DNA from: Actinomycetota bacterium
Lineage (GTDB): Bacteria > Actinomycetota > Acidimicrobiia > Acidimicrobiales > JAFATL01
Length of the DNA: 18,846 bases
NCBI GenBank assembly: GCA_019243975.1
Contig: JAFATL010000542.1
Coordinates: forward strand, 1 to 18,846
Direction of reading: 5' to 3'
The translations under genes and the position numbers were made by a program. Shown here in pieces: positions 16,038 to 18,846 of the stretch. The notes beneath the pieces were generated by a model. It was not told the DNA's origin and made no database searches. It worked only from the letters and a program-made list of their open reading frames with translations. Numbering within the stretch: position 1 is the first letter of the stretch; each line of letters opens with the position of its first letter.

Positions 16038-18168
16038 TCGACGACGCGTAGGAGTTGGTGGTCTTCACATCGGCTGCTTCGAACGCGAGGTCCAGTTGCA
16101 GCGGGCCAGGCGCCTCGGGTGCCACCGCCTGGATGGTGCCGATGCGCACGCACCCGTCGGCGGGGACGTCGCCCTCCCACGCCCAGCCGTGCTCGCCGCC
16201 GGGCCACGTCAGCCGCGCCGTCACGCGGCCGCCGGCGATCGGCGTGCGCAGGTCGCTGACGACGTGCACGTCGAGGGCAATCGACGCGCCCGGTGCGTAT
16301 GACGCCGCCGGCCTGTCCGCGACGACGATCACCGGCGCGCAGGCCGCGGCCAGGGCCTGGTAGCCCGCCTTGGGTACGCGCAAGTGGTCGAGCACCGACC
16401 ATGTCACTGCTGGGTAGCTGTCGGCGAAGGCGAACTGGGCGAAGCCGCCGCTGGGCCGGTACTTGAGCCGGCGCAACGTCTCGATGTGGAAGCGCACGAC
16501 GTCGGCTTGGTACGCCTGGGTGGCGGCGCGCCACGCGTCGAACGTGGGAAACCCCGCGGGCGCCACGTGCTTGTCGAACTGGTCCTTCTGCAGGGCGCGC
16601 GTGCGGCCGAGCGTCTCCCAGTCGAGCGCCGGCCACCTCTCCGGTTCCATGAACGACGCGTTTTGGGGCACGGCCTGGGCGCCGAACTCGGTGACGAACC
16701 GCGCCAGCCGGGGCACGGCCGCGCAGAACCGCGGGAAGTCGCGCTCGTTGCCGTGGTACCAGCCGAAGTAGACGTGGGTGTCGGTGCCGCCCGAGCCGAC
16801 GTGGGGGAACACGCCGCTGTGCGCCACCACGGGACGCGTGCTGTCCGACCGTTCGAGCGCTCGCTTGATCGACCGGTCCAGCACCGTCTTGTTCCACGTA
16901 GGGAGTTGCTGAGCAGCAATGGCGCGGCCCGGCAAGCGACTGCGCGCCGGGGTTGGGGTCCCCGGCGCATCGGCGGAGCGCCGTTCAGGCGCGGAGCCAG
17001 AAGACACAGGTTCGTTGTGGCCACACCAGATGGCGATGGACGGGTGGTGGCCGAGCAGGTCGACGAGCTCGCGCGCCTGGCGGGCGGCTTGCTTGCGCAC
17101 GCTGCGCGAATAGCCCCACTGCAGCGGCATGTCCTGCCACAGCAACAGGCCGTGGCGATCGGCCGCTTCGTACAGCTCGGGCCGGCTCACGTGCGCGTGC
17201 ACGCGCAGCAGGTCGAGACCCGCCTCCTTGGCGAGCAGGGTGTCGCGCTCGAAGTCGTCAGCAGTGGCCTCGGCCAGCTCCATGCGCGTCGGGCCCTGGT
17301 TGGAGCCCTTGAGGAAGAGGCGTTCGCCGTTGACGGTGGCGATCCAGTTGCGCATGCGCACCTGGCGCAGGCCGGTGCGGCGGTTGACGCGGTGGCTGAG
17401 CTCGCCCTCCACGGTGACCTCGACGGCGACGTCGTACAGCGGTTGGTCGCCCAGGGCATGGGGCCACCACAGGTCCGGTCGCTCCACGGTGACGCGCCAC
17501 GTGACGGTGTTCTCGCCACTGGCCAACGGGGTGTCCTGTACGTGCTCGGCCGCGCCGCCCACCGTCGTGCGCACCTGCACGGTGGCGGCCTCGGCCGCGT
17601 CGAGCACCGCCGTGCACTGCAACACCGCGCTGTCGGCGCTCGCCTCGGCGCACAGCACGCGCAGGCGGCTGATGCGGACGGGCCCCGTCTCCTCGATGCG
17701 CACGGGCCGCCAGATGCCGCCCGGGTTCCAGTCAGGATCGAGGCAGTCCCAGTGCTGGAACACGCCGGTGAGGTTGCGCTTGGCCGTGCGGTCGGTCTGG
17801 CGATCGCACGCCACCTCGACGGCGAGCAGGTGCTCGGCCCGGTCGCGCAGGTTGGCGCTGACCTCGAAGGCGTGCGGGAAGAAGTAGCCCTCGGTGACGC
17901 CGAGGTAGGCGCCGTCGAGCCATACGTCGCCCTGGTAGAAGACGCCGTCGAGCACCAGCCACCCGCGCCGGTCGGCGGCCGGCGTGGGCGCGTCGAAACC
18001 CCGGCGGTAGAGGACGGGACCGTCGTGCGCCGCGAAGGCGGCGTTCGACCGCCAGTGCCCGGGCACGTCGAGCTGGGCCCACGCCCCATCGTCGAACCCG
18101 GGCTGGAAGTACCGCCGCCGCAACCCCTCGTCGGCGGCCGCCGCCCGCCACGTGCCCGACAGGTCCAT
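16018..18168 (-). CDS. Glycoside hydrolase family 2, beta-mannosidase-like
   Basis: This 716-residue enzyme has the GH2 order: sugar-binding jelly roll (MDLSGTW to about 170, with PVLYRRGF and GVFYQGDVWLDGAYLG), immunoglobulin-like domain (about 170-275), TIM barrel (about 280-610) with acid/base E386 in WCGHNEP and nucleophile E494 in VTEFGAQA, then a C-terminal beta domain. FVTEFGAQA and WYHGNERD are typical of an actinobacterial beta-mannosidase-like branch; galactosidase or glucuronidase activity cannot be excluded. There is no signal peptide, so it should act on imported oligosaccharides. ATG at 18168 is preferred to 18213: it starts the domain exactly and TACCCT sits seven bases upstream. 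Residues 389-419, just after the acid/base, are low-complexity and repeat-like. The gene is far from the fucose operon. Confidence 0.88.
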   Translation of the reverse strand: MDLSGTWRAAAADEGLRRRYFQPGFDDGAWAQLDVPGHWRSNAAFAAHDGPVLYRRGFDAPTPAADRRGWLVLDGVFYQGDVWLDGAYLGVTEGYFFPHAFEVSANLRDRAEHLLAVEVACDRQTDRTAKRNLTGVFQHWDCLDPDWNPGGIWRPVRIEETGPVRISRLRVLCAEASADSAVLQCTAVLDAAEAATVQVRTTVGGAAEHVQDTPLASGENTVTWRVTVERPDLWWPHALGDQPLYDVAVEVTVEGELSHRVNRRTGLRQVRMRNWIATVNGERLFLKGSNQGPTRMELAEATADDFERDTLLAKEAGLDLLRVHAHVSRPELYEAADRHGLLLWQDMPLQWGYSRSVRKQAARQARELVDLLGHHPSIAIWCGHNEPVSSGSAPERRSADAPGTPTPARSRLPGRAIAAQQLPTWNKTVLDRSIKRALERSDSTRPVVAHSGVFPHVGSGGTDTHVYFGWYHGNERDFPRFCAAVPRLARFVTEFGAQAVPQNASFMEPERWPALDWETLGRTRALQKDQFDKHVAPAGFPTFDAWRAATQAYQADVVRFHIETLRRLKYRPSGGFAQFAFADSYPAVTWSVLDHLRVPKAGYQALAAACAPVIVVADRPAASYAPGASIALDVHVVSDLRTPIAGGRVTARLTWPGGEHGWAWEGDVPADGCVRIGTIQAVAPEAPGPLQLDLAFEAADVKTTNSYASSITPPRR
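16912..17004. repeat. Repeat-like, palindrome-bearing segment inside the GH2 gene
   Basis: This part of the GH2 gene encodes an Ala/Pro/Arg/Ser-rich stretch (residues 389-419, beginning SSGSAPERRSADAPG) unlike the rest of the enzyme. Its DNA contains a perfect 9-bp inverted repeat, GCGCCGGGG (16943-16951) and CCCCGGCGC (16959-16967), around TTGGGGT. The frame is kept. It may be a small palindromic element inserted in-frame, or only a natural variable loop. Confidence 0.45.
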
Positions 18169-18175
18169 CCGAACC

Positions 18176-18181
18176 AGGGTA
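18176..18181 (-). promoter_or_regulatory. Predicted -10 box of the GH2 gene (leaderless start)
   Basis: TACCCT on the minus strand lies seven bases before the ATG at 18168. A partial -35 match, TACACA, lies 17 bases further upstream. This favours the downstream ATG over the one at 18213, which would be upstream of the promoter. Confidence 0.45.
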
Positions 18182-18199
18182 GGGGCCAGACTGGAGCCT

Positions 18200-18430
18200 G
18201 TGTACTGGGTCATCGGAGCGGTGGCGTTGCTGCTGGTGCTGGCGGCGGCGTCCGACTACCTGGCCCGGCGGCGGGGGATGCGGCGGTGGACGAGCCCCAA
18301 GACGTGGGAGGACGTGCGGCGGGAGCGGCGCGAGCTGCGCCGGCGCACGTTGGGGACGGGGTTCCCGGGGTTCAGCTCACCGGACCCTGAAGGGTCGCGG
18401 AGATCGCGTACCCGCCCGCCACGGGGGTGA
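18200..18430 (+). CDS. Small single-pass membrane protein of unknown function
   Basis: The 76-residue product starts MYWVIGAVALLLVLAAASDYLARRRG: one N-terminal membrane helix followed by a positively charged cytoplasmic tail (RRERRELRRRTLG), so an N-out, C-in orientation is expected. GTG at 18200 has GGAG at 18193-18196, only three bases away. The upstream in-frame ATG at 18152 would put charged residues and GH2 antisense sequence in front, so I reject it. The gene is divergent from GH2 (31 bases apart), and its last 59 bases overlap the convergent gene at the window edge. I recognise no family. The far C-terminus (RSRTRPPRG) may be a read-on tail. Confidence 0.6.
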   Translation: MYWVIGAVALLLVLAAASDYLARRRGMRRWTSPKTWEDVRRERRELRRRTLGTGFPGFSSPDPEGSRRSRTRPPRG

Positions 18431-18846
18431 GGTCGACGACGAACGGGCCGGGGCCGAAGTGCACGGTCGTGGCCGAGCGGGTGCCGGTCGCCGTGCGCAA
18501 CACCAGCGCGCCCATGAACGTGAGCGAACCGGGTCCGGTGATCTTCAGCGCCGCGGGCGCCTGATGGATGATGGCGCCACCGCGTGTCGTGAGTGAGCTG
18601 CGGTCATCGGCGGTGAACGTCACCGGGTCGTCGTGGGGCGTGGGCAGGCCGCCCGTACCGACGCCGACGGTGAAGCCGGTCGTGTACGTGCCCGCCACCA
18701 GCTGACGGGTCGCCCCGTCCAGCTCCCACGTGAAGCCGCCGGGGTCGATGGTGGCGTGCGTCCCGCCGCTGGGGAACAGGTCGAGGCTGCCGGTGCCCGT
18801 GAGCGGCAGGGGCCGGCCACCGTTCCAGTAGACGTTGGTGCGGCGA
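18372..18846 (-). CDS. Unknown beta-rich protein, 5' part outside the window
   Basis: The frame is open from the stop at 18372 to the window edge, giving about 157 C-terminal residues. The sequence is rich in Gly, Thr, Val and Ser with regular beta-strand spacing (GTGSLDLFPSGGTHATIDPGG, TYTTGFTVGVG, GSLTFMGALVL, PFVVDLTPVAGGYAISATL). It has no cysteine and few charged residues, which suits an exported or surface protein; whether it has a signal peptide cannot be seen. I do not recognise a family. A GTG at 18698 is internal and not a likely start, because the same pattern runs through it. Confidence 0.6.
   Translation of the reverse strand, partial: RRTNVYWNGGRPLPLTGTGSLDLFPSGGTHATIDPGGFTWELDGATRQLVAGTYTTGFTVGVGTGGLPTPHDDPVTFTADDRSSLTTRGGAIIHQAPAALKITGPGSLTFMGALVLRTATGTRSATTVHFGPGPFVVDLTPVAGGYAISATLQGPVS

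Noticed and set aside
16384..18390. A 668-residue open frame on the plus strand, antisense to the GH2 gene
   Set aside because: The composition is Arg/Gly/Val/Ala-rich with no domain, and it mirrors the GH2 codon pattern. The GH2 frame has all catalytic motifs. In very GC-rich DNA long antisense frames are expected.

Overview
The window is very GC-rich and gene-dense. It has GTG starts, 1- to 4-base gene overlaps, actinobacterial-style TANNNT -10 boxes and many apparently leaderless starts. Together with a single-cytochrome SdhCAB succinate dehydrogenase, nitrobindin, LpqC-like esterase and ABC-F protein, this suggests an Actinomycetota chromosome, possibly Acidimicrobiia. That placement is inference from style and gene content. 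I see no tRNA, rRNA, CRISPR array, insertion sequence or phage gene.

Layout. 1-343: the last codons of an upstream gene, the remnant of a GNAT acetyltransferase, and a 20-bp-arm inverted repeat just upstream of a predicted promoter. 344-4432: a four-gene, translationally coupled operon (L-fuconate dehydratase, a solute-binding-protein fold with no signal peptide, an SDR dehydrogenase, an L-fucose-dehydrogenase-type aldo/keto reductase) that supplies most of the oxidative, non-phosphorylated L-fucose route. A lactonase, the final hydrolase and a transporter are not in the window. 4400-7394: a convergent secreted LpqC-like esterase, then a divergent nitrobindin and ABC-F ATPase pair.

7435-9495: a consensus promoter driving a 65-residue protein of unknown function, then two divergent genes of poorly characterised families (one AttH/CrtC-like) that share an overlapping, apparently bidirectional -10 region. 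9406-11391: a Pat-like GNAT, a 28-bp-arm palindrome, and a membrane-anchored TIM-barrel protein with a C-terminal peptidoglycan-binding domain. 11549-16037: sdhC-sdhA-sdhB on the minus strand, facing away from a LysR-type regulator with a textbook T-N11-A palindrome between them. 16018-18846: a family 2 glycoside hydrolase (beta-mannosidase-like) with a repeat-like segment directly after its catalytic acid/base, a small membrane protein, and the 3' part of an unknown beta-rich protein that leaves the window.

The most interesting items are the signal-less binding protein inside the fucose operon, the two large unexplained palindromes, the cluster of leaderless and bidirectional starts, and the repeat-like insertion in the GH2 active-site loop.
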